DNA of 64,000 nucleotides from Fulvivirga maritima (lineage in GTDB: Bacteria > Bacteroidota > Bacteroidia > Cytophagales > Cyclobacteriaceae). Positions 45,468 through 53,185 of the stretch are shown here, piece after piece; the first letter of the stretch is position 1; every line of letters begins with the position of its first letter. The notes beneath the pieces are model-generated. The model searched no databases, was not told the origin of the DNA, and saw only the letters and a program-made list of their open reading frames with translations. Position numbers and translations under genes: made by a program. The stretch is taken from assembly GCF_021389955.1 (NCBI RefSeq), contig NZ_CP089980.1:5389001-5453000 (forward strand). The letters run 5' to 3'.

Positions 45468-46385
45468 TTACTGATTATTGGTTGACTTAAGATTTTGAGT
45501 TCTCCATTGCATCACCTGAGCATCGGCTTCTATGGATTTTCTTTCAGCTATGTGTACTGAAAACTGATCAAAAAGTGCATCTGTCCAGCCCCCCATAAAG
45601 ATGGCTATCCTCTCCAGCATATAAACGGTAGAAAAAGTAAAGTTCTCATTTTCAATGCGTGTGATGCTTATATGAGTGACGTTCTCAAAAACAGATTTCT
45701 GATAGTTGCATTGCTCAGTAATATTATGCTGTAACCGTTCCTTCTCAGCCTCTTTGCTTTGCTTGGCCTTTTCATCCTGCAAGAGGTCTTCTTTGTAATT
45801 AGTGATAACGGCCTTTCTATCATTAATCTCACTATTTACCTGCGCCAGCTGCTCCTTTAACTCTACTATCTTGTTATTTGAGGTTTCAATTTCCTTCATG
45901 CTTTTTAGATATTGAATATCCTTATTCCTATCATCTAGGACCTTTATAAAGTGACCTAGCAGAAATTCAAAAGTGAGTAATGCTAACAGTCCGAAAACAA
46001 ATACCAAATAAAAATTGCTATTCAGCACAACCATACCTATTTCCCATGGCTCAGACCGATCCCCCTTCAAAAACTCAATATTATAAATGGATTCTGCTAC
46101 TTTATATGCAGTAAAACCATCTACAAAAATCATCATGAGTACTAACAAGGAATAACGTCCCCATTTATTTTCGATCTTATTGAGCACAAAGATTAGCCCC
46201 ATAATAAAAACAGGAACTAACAATATAAAGGCGGCGCTCACCCAGCCTCTTTCCTGTGACTTTACTATGGCATCTCCATCAAATATTTCAGGAACTGTTA
46301 TTGTGCCTCCGGTTAATCCTTCGATACGGGCATCCTCCTGAGAAAAAAATAAGAATATAAGCAGCTGAAGAATAGAATATAACAC
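45468..46385 (-). CDS. Membrane coiled-coil protein; probably the C-terminal part of the PLD gene
   Basis: 305 residues in this frame, beginning with GTG inside the preceding gene. Membrane helices lie at about 1-14, 48-68, 78-95 and 120-145, followed by a long coiled coil (about 165-225). The 98-bp overlap with the PLD frame, the GTG start within a membrane helix, and a 7-A run (46343-46349) together suggest that the two frames are one protein broken by a homopolymer indel. Joined, the product would have about 674 residues: PLD domain, coiled coil, four helices, coiled coil. Function unknown. Confidence 0.7.
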   Translation of the reverse strand: MLYSILQLLIFLFFSQEDARIEGLTGGTITVPEIFDGDAIVKSQERGWVSAAFILLVPVFIMGLIFVLNKIENKWGRYSLLVLMMIFVDGFTAYKVAESIYNIEFLKGDRSEPWEIGMVVLNSNFYLVFVFGLLALLTFEFLLGHFIKVLDDRNKDIQYLKSMKEIETSNNKIVELKEQLAQVNSEINDRKAVITNYKEDLLQDEKAKQSKEAEKERLQHNITEQCNYQKSVFENVTHISITRIENENFTFSTVYMLERIAIFMGGWTDALFDQFSVHIAERKSIEADAQVMQWRTQNLKSTNNQ

Positions 46386-47493
46386 AATAGGCCACTACAA
46401 GAATGAGAAATAGTATGTTAGGAATAAAAGAGTACCAGGCAATTTTAGGCCTAAAACTATTGCGCTTCAGCTCATCTATTTTCCCATTATAAGCCGCTAT
46501 TTCATCAGTAAATTTAGACTTATCTCCCTGTGATAAGTTTTCTATTTCTGTTTCCACTATTACCAGTTCACTTTTAGTAACAGTCATCTCTCTATCAATT
46601 TGCTCATTTGCCAGGCGAGTTTCTTTTTCCAGTAGCGCTATTTCATTTTGAGATTTTAGATCAAGGGTACCCTTAGACCTTTCTAACTGCTCAAACAAAC
46701 TGGACTTAATAAGCTCCTTTTTCTCATTAGAGACCTTTATATCCCGCAGAAAATGAGTATAAACATTATCTAACTCCTGAGGCACATTACCTGCAAAACC
46801 AGAACAGTTAAGGCAACGCTCTTTACCCATGGCTCTAAGCTCCAAATCATCATAACTATGTACTTGTGCATAAATAAGCTTGTCTAATAAGGCCTCATAA
46901 TCCTGAATGTTTTTATCTATATCATTAGTTTCAGATGCGGTTTCAGGATGATAACCTTCCACCTTATTGATGTTATCCGGATCAAAATCTTCTGAACTCT
47001 CCAAAAGCTGATTAAACTTATCTGAGTACTGAGCAACTAACTGAGGATCTTCTGTATAAATAATATTCTCTTCGTTATTATTTCTGGCATTTTTACTCCA
47101 GTTGTATGAGCCAGAAATAAGGCTGGCCTCATCTATTATGCAATATTTACTATGCATACTGCCGTAAGATGATTTAACCTTTTTCATTCTTACAACGGCA
47201 CCAATATCTACCAGCTTTTTAAAGGGGAGATAATAATTACTCTGATTGTTATCTAACACTATTTTGATCACTAATTGCGGGTTTTGCTGAGCTCTTCTTT
47301 CCAGAGCATCAAACAAATCAAGATCAGTAAACCAAGAGGCCGCAACATACACACTTTTGTTGGCTGACTCTATTTTAGATGAGATAAGTTTAAAGATCTC
47401 CTCCCCTTCATGTAAAGAATGTTGTCGACTGCCTGTAGCAGTCTGAGGCTTACCGTTACTTTTCCATTTCGGGGTTAATGTTGGGAATTCCAT
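46288..47493 (-). CDS. PLD-family nuclease/phospholipase-like protein with membrane anchor
   Basis: 401 residues. Phospholipase D-like domain about 25-160 with one HKD motif: H114, K116, D121 in MHSKYCIID, followed by SGSYNWS. A single HKD is typical of bacterial PLD nucleases that dimerise to form an active site. A CLNC pair near 228 and a coiled coil (about 265-345) follow, then a membrane helix (about 353-380). The frame ends in an Arg-rich tail (PYRRINRRHNN) unlike a natural terminus. Dropping one A from the A7 run would continue into the next membrane protein. No signal peptide is seen, so the PLD domain should be cytoplasmic. Confidence 0.82.
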   Translation of the reverse strand: MEFPTLTPKWKSNGKPQTATGSRQHSLHEGEEIFKLISSKIESANKSVYVAASWFTDLDLFDALERRAQQNPQLVIKIVLDNNQSNYYLPFKKLVDIGAVVRMKKVKSSYGSMHSKYCIIDEASLISGSYNWSKNARNNNEENIIYTEDPQLVAQYSDKFNQLLESSEDFDPDNINKVEGYHPETASETNDIDKNIQDYEALLDKLIYAQVHSYDDLELRAMGKERCLNCSGFAGNVPQELDNVYTHFLRDIKVSNEKKELIKSSLFEQLERSKGTLDLKSQNEIALLEKETRLANEQIDREMTVTKSELVIVETEIENLSQGDKSKFTDEIAAYNGKIDELKRNSFRPKIAWYSFIPNILFLILVVAYCVIFYSSAAYILIFFSGGCPYRRINRRHNNSS

Positions 47494-47555
47494 AGGCTTT
47501 ATTGATGTTTATTTTTAATCAATTAACCTACGAATGAGAAGATTACGAACTTTTG

Positions 47556-47586
47556 TTTCCTAACGAGGCGATTTGGTTTCCGGAGG
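47556..47586 (-). promoter_or_regulatory. LytTR-type direct repeat, site 5 (before the PLD unit)
   Basis: On the minus strand CCTCCGGAAA and TCGTTAGGAAA have cores exactly 21 bp apart (TTTCCG at 47577, TTTCCT at 47556). The site ends 63 bp before the PLD start codon. Confidence 0.7.
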
Positions 47587-47635
47587 GTATAATTTATTGA
47601 AGTAACACTAATGACATCTCCAAAAAATGGCCACT

Positions 47636-48136
47636 TCACTTATCTATAATAAGTTGCTTCAATTGAAACCAATACTCTTCATCCCAGTACCTTCTGGCAC
47701 TGCCAGATGTTGAAGGCAGCACGAATATTTTGGACTCCCCGATAGTTTTCTCTTGCAAACCATACTTCACATGCTTAGTAACTCCTCCATAGCCAAGAAC
47801 AAATGAGGCTCCTTTCTTACTATTAAAGGCCACATATTTAGGTTGATAGGCTAAAATTTTGTCAATGAAATTATCCACCTCATAACTATCATCAGAAACC
47901 TCATTGTCATTTACATATTGGGTATGCACCAAATCGGTTAAACCTATCCTGTATTGATTAATCTGAAAACAGTCCTTAGGTTCTAACTTGCGGTTAGTAA
48001 ATCCTGCCTGGTATAGTATATCGTAAAATTTGTTACCGGGGCCTGCATAATAAAACCCTTTCTTAAATGAGGCTGTACCTTTAGCCGTACCGCAAAAAAC
48101 AACATCTAGATTATGAGTAAGAACATCTTTAAACAT
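47636..48136 (-). CDS. mug: Mug-type mismatch-specific uracil/thymine DNA glycosylase
   Basis: 166 residues. The start LDVVFCGTAKGTASFKKG and YYAGPGNKFYDILYQAGF match the G:T/U mismatch glycosylase family (Mug), which removes uracil or thymine from mismatches. The C-terminal LPSTSGSARRYW replaces the usual NPSGLN motif of the family with a related Ser-rich loop. It is cytoplasmic. It starts 50 bp after the two-helix membrane gene, so it is probably the last gene of the site-6 unit. This puts a DNA-repair enzyme under the same inferred regulation as the TIR and PLD genes. Confidence 0.85.
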   Translation of the reverse strand: MFKDVLTHNLDVVFCGTAKGTASFKKGFYYAGPGNKFYDILYQAGFTNRKLEPKDCFQINQYRIGLTDLVHTQYVNDNEVSDDSYEVDNFIDKILAYQPKYVAFNSKKGASFVLGYGGVTKHVKYGLQEKTIGESKIFVLPSTSGSARRYWDEEYWFQLKQLIIDK

Positions 48137-48186
48137 AGTAGGAGATTAAAATGTAAAAGTAAGATCTATTTCAATAATGCTCTAAA

Positions 48187-48471
48187 CTACTTCAATCCAT
48201 CAAATACCCTCGCCTTCTCTTCATCAGTTAAAGGATAAATCTTGGCGCTTATATTCTTCAATTCATGAAGAATTTCCGCATCTCTATTTTCTTGAGTATT
48301 AAGAGCTGAAATGGATCGGGCAAAACAATAGGGTATGATAGTAATGCACATAGCAATTGCAGCTACACTAGCTTCCTGAGGCGCACTTTTTGCACTTTCA
48401 AGACCAGAATACAAGAACAAACCTCCTGCAGAGGCACCTACAAGTGAAATTATCCAAACTATAGTTTTCAT
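48187..48471 (-). CDS. Two-helix membrane protein (94 aa)
   Basis: 94 residues. Two hydrophobic segments (about 4-24 and 35-55) precede a charged C-terminal helix (NTQENRDAEILHELKNISAKI). No family recognised; the C-terminal helix should be cytoplasmic. It starts 7 bp after the 44-residue basic protein's stop and is followed by the Mug-type gene, so all three likely share one transcript. Confidence 0.7.
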   Translation of the reverse strand: MKTIVWIISLVGASAGGLFLYSGLESAKSAPQEASVAAIAMCITIIPYCFARSISALNTQENRDAEILHELKNISAKIYPLTDEEKARVFDGLK

Positions 48472-48478
48472 AATAATC

Positions 48479-48613
48479 TCAATCTCCAGGTTGATGTTTA
48501 TGAGGCTTCAAATCCGGATGTTTAGGCTTAGTTTCCGGATTTACTCTTCTCCTTCTATCGGGTGTACCATCTTCCTTTTTAGGTTTTGGCCCAGGTTTTA
48601 TCATGTTTATCAT
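48479..48613 (-). CDS. Small proline- and lysine-rich protein (44 aa)
   Basis: 44 residues starting MINMIKPGPKPKK. It is very basic and rich in Pro, Lys and His, with RRRR in the middle and HPDLKPHKHQ near the end. It is likely disordered and could bind nucleic acid or membranes. It is the first frame after site 6 (62 bp), a spacing that matches the other units and is the main support for it being real. An internal ATG three codons later is also possible. Confidence 0.6.
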   Translation of the reverse strand: MINMIKPGPKPKKEDGTPDRRRRVNPETKPKHPDLKPHKHQPGD

Positions 48614-48675
48614 CTTCTTTTAATTGTTGGTATTACTATAAATTAACTGAAGCAGGAAGTATTAATAAATTAAAC

Positions 48676-48706
48676 TTTCCGAACAACCTGTTTCCCTTTC
48701 CCAACG
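48676..48706 (-). promoter_or_regulatory. LytTR-type direct repeat, site 6 (before the Mug unit)
   Basis: On the minus strand CGTTGGGAAA (with a second GGGAAA directly following) and TGTTCGGAAA have outer cores 21 bp apart (TTTCCC at 48697, TTTCCG at 48676). The site ends 62 bp before the ATG at 48613. Confidence 0.72.
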
Positions 48707-49053
48707 TAGGCATGTTACAATAGGTCAATTCTGACCTTCTACCCTTAGACAAGCTCAGGCCGACTCGGTTGGAGCAACAGCCATTCTCGGTTTGATAATT
48801 ATTAGGAAGATATGACGAAGTAATCTAGCAGCTATAAAATATAACCTTCGGATTTTTAAAACTAGCAGATCTTTAAATACCTTTGCTATTCATGTACAGA
48901 CATGTCTCTTTTCTTCAACTTGATTTAGATTTTAGTAAAAGCATTCAGCAATTAATCAGTGTAAGTAAAACAGTCACTTAACAATAAACATTTTTACAAA
49001 CGGTAAAGATGTTCTATGGCTTTCCTACTTTATTTGTAATATAATATAGTTGT
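48707..49053. other. Intergenic stretch between the regulon and the efflux operon
   Basis: No gene supported. It holds a diverged dispersed repeat copy (about 48797-48840, aggaagatatgacgaagtaatc) and fragments resembling the start of the 425-bp array units (acaagctcaggccgactcgg). The promoter of the efflux operon should lie in its right part, but I could not fix it. Confidence 0.5.
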
Positions 49054-50136
49054 ATGAACGCTAACGTCAAAAAAATACTTATCGCCGTCATTATTCTAGC
49101 TGCCTTGGGCTTTATATTCTACCCAAGAATTTTTAATGATAATGAAAACAATGCCACTCCTGCTGCTGATAGTTCTGAGAAGAATGATAAAAAGCTGCCC
49201 GTTTCAGCATTAGTGCTCCAACAAGGGGCTCTGAGTAACACCTTAAGGTCAACGGGTTCTTTATTGGCTAATGAGTCAATAGAATTAAAATCTGAGGTCT
49301 CTGGCATTGTAGAAAGCATCCATTTCAAAGAAGGGCAAAAGGTTAAAAAAGGGCAATTGCTACTTACCATTAATGATGATGAAATTCTGGCTGAAATAGA
49401 AAAGCTGAAATTCACCAGAAAGCTTAATGAAGACATCACTGACAGGCAGCAGAAACTACTGGCTAAAGAAGCCATAAGTAAAGAAGAGTATGAAACTGCT
49501 ATGACTACCTTAAATACTACTTTGGCAGACATAAAAGTAAGAGAAGCTCAACTCAATAAGCATCATATAAGAGCGCCTTTCTCTGGCATCATCGGGCTTA
49601 GAGAAATTAGTGTGGGTAGTTATCTTAATCCTGATGACCGTATTGCTAATTTGTACAACATTGATCCCATTAAAATTGATTTTTCTGTTCCTGGCAAATA
49701 CATTTCTGAAGTATCTTCCGGAGACAAGATCACTTTCACTACAGATTCTTATGAAGAAACATTTAGTGGTGAAATCTACGCTATAGAACCACAGATAGAC
49801 CCTCAGACCAGAAGCCTGAGAATAAGAGCTCTATGCTCTAATGATGACAACAAACTTCTACCAGGCCAATTTGCCAAAATCAATGTTACCCTTTCCACTT
49901 ATGAAAGTGCATTAATGGTGCCTACAGAAGCTATTATTCCAGAGCTTAACGGTAAAAAAGTATTTGTATATAAAAACGGCTTGGCTGAATCTCGTCAGGT
50001 GCAGACAGGCATTAGAACTGCTGACAATATTCAGGTTACAGAAGGCTTATCTGCGGGAGACACCGTATTAACTTCTGGCACCCTACAGCTAAAACAAGGA
50101 TTACCGGTTACAATAGAAATCAACAGCCAGCCATGA
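49054..50136 (+). CDS. RND efflux periplasmic adaptor (MFP)
   Basis: 360 residues. An N-terminal membrane anchor (about 7-25) leads into a periplasmic adaptor. The biotinyl-lipoyl half-motifs (VSGIVESIHFKEGQKVKKGQLLL and RAPFSGIIGLREISVGSYL) flank a helical hairpin (about 110-165). A beta-barrel (about 205-285) and a membrane-proximal domain follow. It bridges an RND pump and an outer-membrane channel in a tripartite exporter. Its stop overlaps the pump gene start by 4 bp (ATGA). No regulator gene is adjacent. Confidence 0.93.
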   Translation: MNANVKKILIAVIILAALGFIFYPRIFNDNENNATPAADSSEKNDKKLPVSALVLQQGALSNTLRSTGSLLANESIELKSEVSGIVESIHFKEGQKVKKGQLLLTINDDEILAEIEKLKFTRKLNEDITDRQQKLLAKEAISKEEYETAMTTLNTTLADIKVREAQLNKHHIRAPFSGIIGLREISVGSYLNPDDRIANLYNIDPIKIDFSVPGKYISEVSSGDKITFTTDSYEETFSGEIYAIEPQIDPQTRSLRIRALCSNDDNKLLPGQFAKINVTLSTYESALMVPTEAIIPELNGKKVFVYKNGLAESRQVQTGIRTADNIQVTEGLSAGDTVLTSGTLQLKQGLPVTIEINSQP

Positions 50137-51695
50137 GTTTAGCCAGCATAAGTGTAGACAGACCCGTACTAGCCATAGTAATGTCCATTACTATCATTCT
50201 CTTTGGTATAGTAGGTTTCAATTTTTTAGGAGTAAGAGAATACCCCAGTGTAGACCCTCCTATTATCTCGGTTTCCACCAGCTACTCTGGTGCTAACTCA
50301 GATGTTATAGAAACACAAATTACAGAACCGTTAGAAGAATCTATCAACGGTATTGAAGGTATTAAAACGCTAAGCTCCACTTCTACAGAAGGTCGTAGTT
50401 CTATCAGAGTAGAGTTTAGTCTGGATACAGACCTGGAAGCTGCGGCTAACGATGTGAGAGACAAAGTATCGCGGGCCATTCGTAACCTGCCGGAAGATGC
50501 TGATCCGCCCATTGTATCTAAGGCCGATGCCAACTCATCCCCTATCATTGCGTTGAGGATTTTTAGCAAGAAAAGAAATCTGCTGGAAATCTCAGAAATA
50601 GCTCAGAACACATTTAAGGAGAATTTTCAGACTATTGAAGGGGTAAGTGAAGTTCGTATTTGGGGTGAAAGGAAATACTCAATGAGACTTTGGATGGATC
50701 CTGATAAACTAGCAGCCTATGACGTAACTCCTCTCGATGTTTACAATGCCGTAGAAGCTCAAAATCTGGAACTGCCATCTGGGCGTATTGAAGGTAATGC
50801 TACTGAACTCACCATCAGAACATTAGGCAGACTTAACTTGCCTGAACAATATGATGACCTGATCATAAGAAATGATGAATATGGCCTTATTAGATTCAGA
50901 GATGTTGGCCACGCGGAATTCTACCCTGAAAATGACCGTACCATACTAAAAAACAACGGTATTCCTATGGTAATGACTGCCATAGTGCCACAACCAGGAA
51001 CTAACAACCTAAGTATTGCAGAATCATTTTATAAACGATTAGAGGAGATCAAGCGTAACCTGCCAGAAGATATTGAAGTAGGCGTTCGTTTTGACAATAC
51101 AGAATATATTGAAGAGTCCATCAATGAGGTGCAGGAAACCATCTATATGGCCTTTATTTTAGTAGTATTGATCATTTTTATATTCCTGAGAGATTGGAGA
51201 ACCACCTTTATTCCGGTAGTGACAGTGCCTATTAGTCTTATTGGTACTTTCTTCCTGATGTACCTGTTTGATTTTTCTATTAACGTACTAACCCTTCTGG
51301 GTATAGTGCTGTCCATTGGGCTGGTGGTAGATGATGCCATTGTGGTTCTAGAGAACATATACAGTAAAATAGAGCAGGGAAAGAACCCTGATGAAGCCGG
51401 TAAAGAGGGAACCAATGAGATATTCTTCGCTGTAATAGCCACTACAGTAGCGCTAACGGCTGTATTCTTCCCTATTATTTTCCTTCAAGGAATTACTGGT
51501 CGTTTATTTAGAGAGTTTGGCCTGGTGGTAGCTGGCTCGGTGGTTATTTCCAGTTTTGTAGCCCTTACGCTTACGCCTATGCTTTCCTCTAAAATGCTGA
51601 AAAAGAGAGAGAAGCATAACTGGATTTACAATAAAACAGAGCCATTTTTTGTATGGTTAAATAACAAATATGGTAATGCTTTAGAGTATTTATGA
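50133..51695 (+). CDS. RND efflux pump, N-terminal half (split)
   Basis: 520 residues. It contains the conserved start SLASISVDRPVLAIVMSI (TM1), the periplasmic porter subdomains (about 40-325) and TM2-6 with GLVVDDAIVVLENIY (TM4 region, Asp pair of the proton relay) and the cytoplasmic linker. It stops at NKYGNALEYL just before where TM7 should begin. The following frame starts ATGA-overlapped with MKARWIAF, which is that missing helix. Either one base is missing (TTTT becoming TTT near 51689) or the pump is truly made of two half proteins. Each half corresponds to one internal repeat of the RND fold. Confidence 0.9.
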   Translation: MSLASISVDRPVLAIVMSITIILFGIVGFNFLGVREYPSVDPPIISVSTSYSGANSDVIETQITEPLEESINGIEGIKTLSSTSTEGRSSIRVEFSLDTDLEAAANDVRDKVSRAIRNLPEDADPPIVSKADANSSPIIALRIFSKKRNLLEISEIAQNTFKENFQTIEGVSEVRIWGERKYSMRLWMDPDKLAAYDVTPLDVYNAVEAQNLELPSGRIEGNATELTIRTLGRLNLPEQYDDLIIRNDEYGLIRFRDVGHAEFYPENDRTILKNNGIPMVMTAIVPQPGTNNLSIAESFYKRLEEIKRNLPEDIEVGVRFDNTEYIEESINEVQETIYMAFILVVLIIFIFLRDWRTTFIPVVTVPISLIGTFFLMYLFDFSINVLTLLGIVLSIGLVVDDAIVVLENIYSKIEQGKNPDEAGKEGTNEIFFAVIATTVALTAVFFPIIFLQGITGRLFREFGLVVAGSVVISSFVALTLTPMLSSKMLKKREKHNWIYNKTEPFFVWLNNKYGNALEYL

Positions 51696-53185
51696 AAGCC
51701 AGATGGATAGCCTTTATCATCATTCTGGCTTCTGCAGGTGGCATTTACCTATGCATTAAGGTGCTGCCGCAGGAGTTAGCTCCTATGGAAGACAGAGGTA
51801 CTTTTAGGATTATGGCTACAGGCCCGGAAGGCGCTACATTTGAATATATGGATTTCTATGTAGACCAAATGGTACAACTAGCTCAGGACGAAATGCCTGA
51901 GTCTGAGTCTATCATCTCTATCACCTCTCCTGGTTGGGGAAGCTCCGCTGTTAACAGTGCCTTTCTGATCGTAAACCTAAGCGATGCCGCTGAGAGAAAA
52001 AGGAGCCAGACAGAAATAGTAGATGCATTAAAGCCAGAAATAGCTAAAAACACCAGAGCACGAGCTTTCGTTTCGCAACCTCAAACCATTGGGGATAGCC
52101 GTGGAGGGCTGCCAGTACAATATGTGGTTCAGGCCACTACCGTAGAAAAACTAAAGAAGGTGCTTCCCGCTTTTCAGGAAAGAGCACAGCAAAGTGAAGT
52201 ATTCGACTTTATTGATTTAGATCTCAAGTTTAACAAACCAGAGCTTAACGTAACTATAGATAGAGACAAAGCCAGAGATATGGGCGTTTCTGTCCGTAAC
52301 ATCGCTCAAACGCTTCAGCTTTCACTAAGCGGTCAGCGCTTCGGTTATTTTGTGAAAGATGGTAAGCAATATCAGATTATAGGTCAAGTAGAAAGAGATA
52401 ACAGAAATGATCCTTTAGACCTTAAATCTATTTATGTGAAAAGTGATGATGGTGAACTCATACAAATGGATAACCTGGTTACACTTACAGAACAGAGTAC
52501 GCCACCACAATTGTACAGGTATAACCGTTTTGCTTCAGCCACTTTCTCTGCCAGTTTAGCTCCAGGATATAGTCTGGGTGCAGGTATTCAAGAGATGGAC
52601 CGCATAGCAGATGAAATATTGGATAGCTCTTACAGCACTTCTTTATCAGGTAGCTCATTAGAGTATCAGGAAAGTGCCAGCAACCTCTATTTTGCTTTCG
52701 GATTTGCCCTTATTCTGATTTACCTGGTGCTTTCTGCTCAGTTTGAGAGCTTTAGAGATCCATTAATCATTATGTTTACCGTACCGCTTGCTTTGGCAGG
52801 AGCCCTGGGCTCTTTATGGTTGTTTGATCAGTCACTCAACATCTTCAGTCAGATAGGAATTATCATGCTCATTGGTCTGGTAACTAAAAACGGTATCCTA
52901 ATAGTGGAATTTGCTAATCAAAGAAAGGCACAAGAGCTAACCATGCAAGAGTCCATCATAGGCGCCGCCAAGGCTCGCTTTAGGCCTATTCTTATGACTA
53001 GTTTATCTACCATTCTTGGCATTCTCCCTATTGCACTGGCCTTAGGAGCAGGATCAGAGAGCAGAGTTTCTATGGGTATAGCAGTAATTGGAGGTATGGT
53101 CTTCGCTACCCTACTCACCTTATTTGTGATCCCCGCCATTTATACTTACATCACCAGCAAGCAGAAAAGATTAGCGCGAGTATGA
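51692..53185 (+). CDS. RND efflux pump, C-terminal half (split)
   Basis: 497 residues. TM7 lies at the N-terminus (WIAFIIILASAGGIYL), followed by QELAPMEDRGTF, which opens the second porter domain. TM8-12 include LVTKNGILIVEFANQ (TM10-11 region) and GSESRVSMGIAVIGGM, typical of RND pumps. Together with the upstream half the length is about 1017 residues, the normal size of one pump protein. Its stop overlaps the channel gene start by 4 bp. The ATGA at its own start is the same coupling pattern as at the other two junctions of the operon. Confidence 0.9.
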   Translation: MKARWIAFIIILASAGGIYLCIKVLPQELAPMEDRGTFRIMATGPEGATFEYMDFYVDQMVQLAQDEMPESESIISITSPGWGSSAVNSAFLIVNLSDAAERKRSQTEIVDALKPEIAKNTRARAFVSQPQTIGDSRGGLPVQYVVQATTVEKLKKVLPAFQERAQQSEVFDFIDLDLKFNKPELNVTIDRDKARDMGVSVRNIAQTLQLSLSGQRFGYFVKDGKQYQIIGQVERDNRNDPLDLKSIYVKSDDGELIQMDNLVTLTEQSTPPQLYRYNRFASATFSASLAPGYSLGAGIQEMDRIADEILDSSYSTSLSGSSLEYQESASNLYFAFGFALILIYLVLSAQFESFRDPLIIMFTVPLALAGALGSLWLFDQSLNIFSQIGIIMLIGLVTKNGILIVEFANQRKAQELTMQESIIGAAKARFRPILMTSLSTILGILPIALALGAGSESRVSMGIAVIGGMVFATLLTLFVIPAIYTYITSKQKRLARV

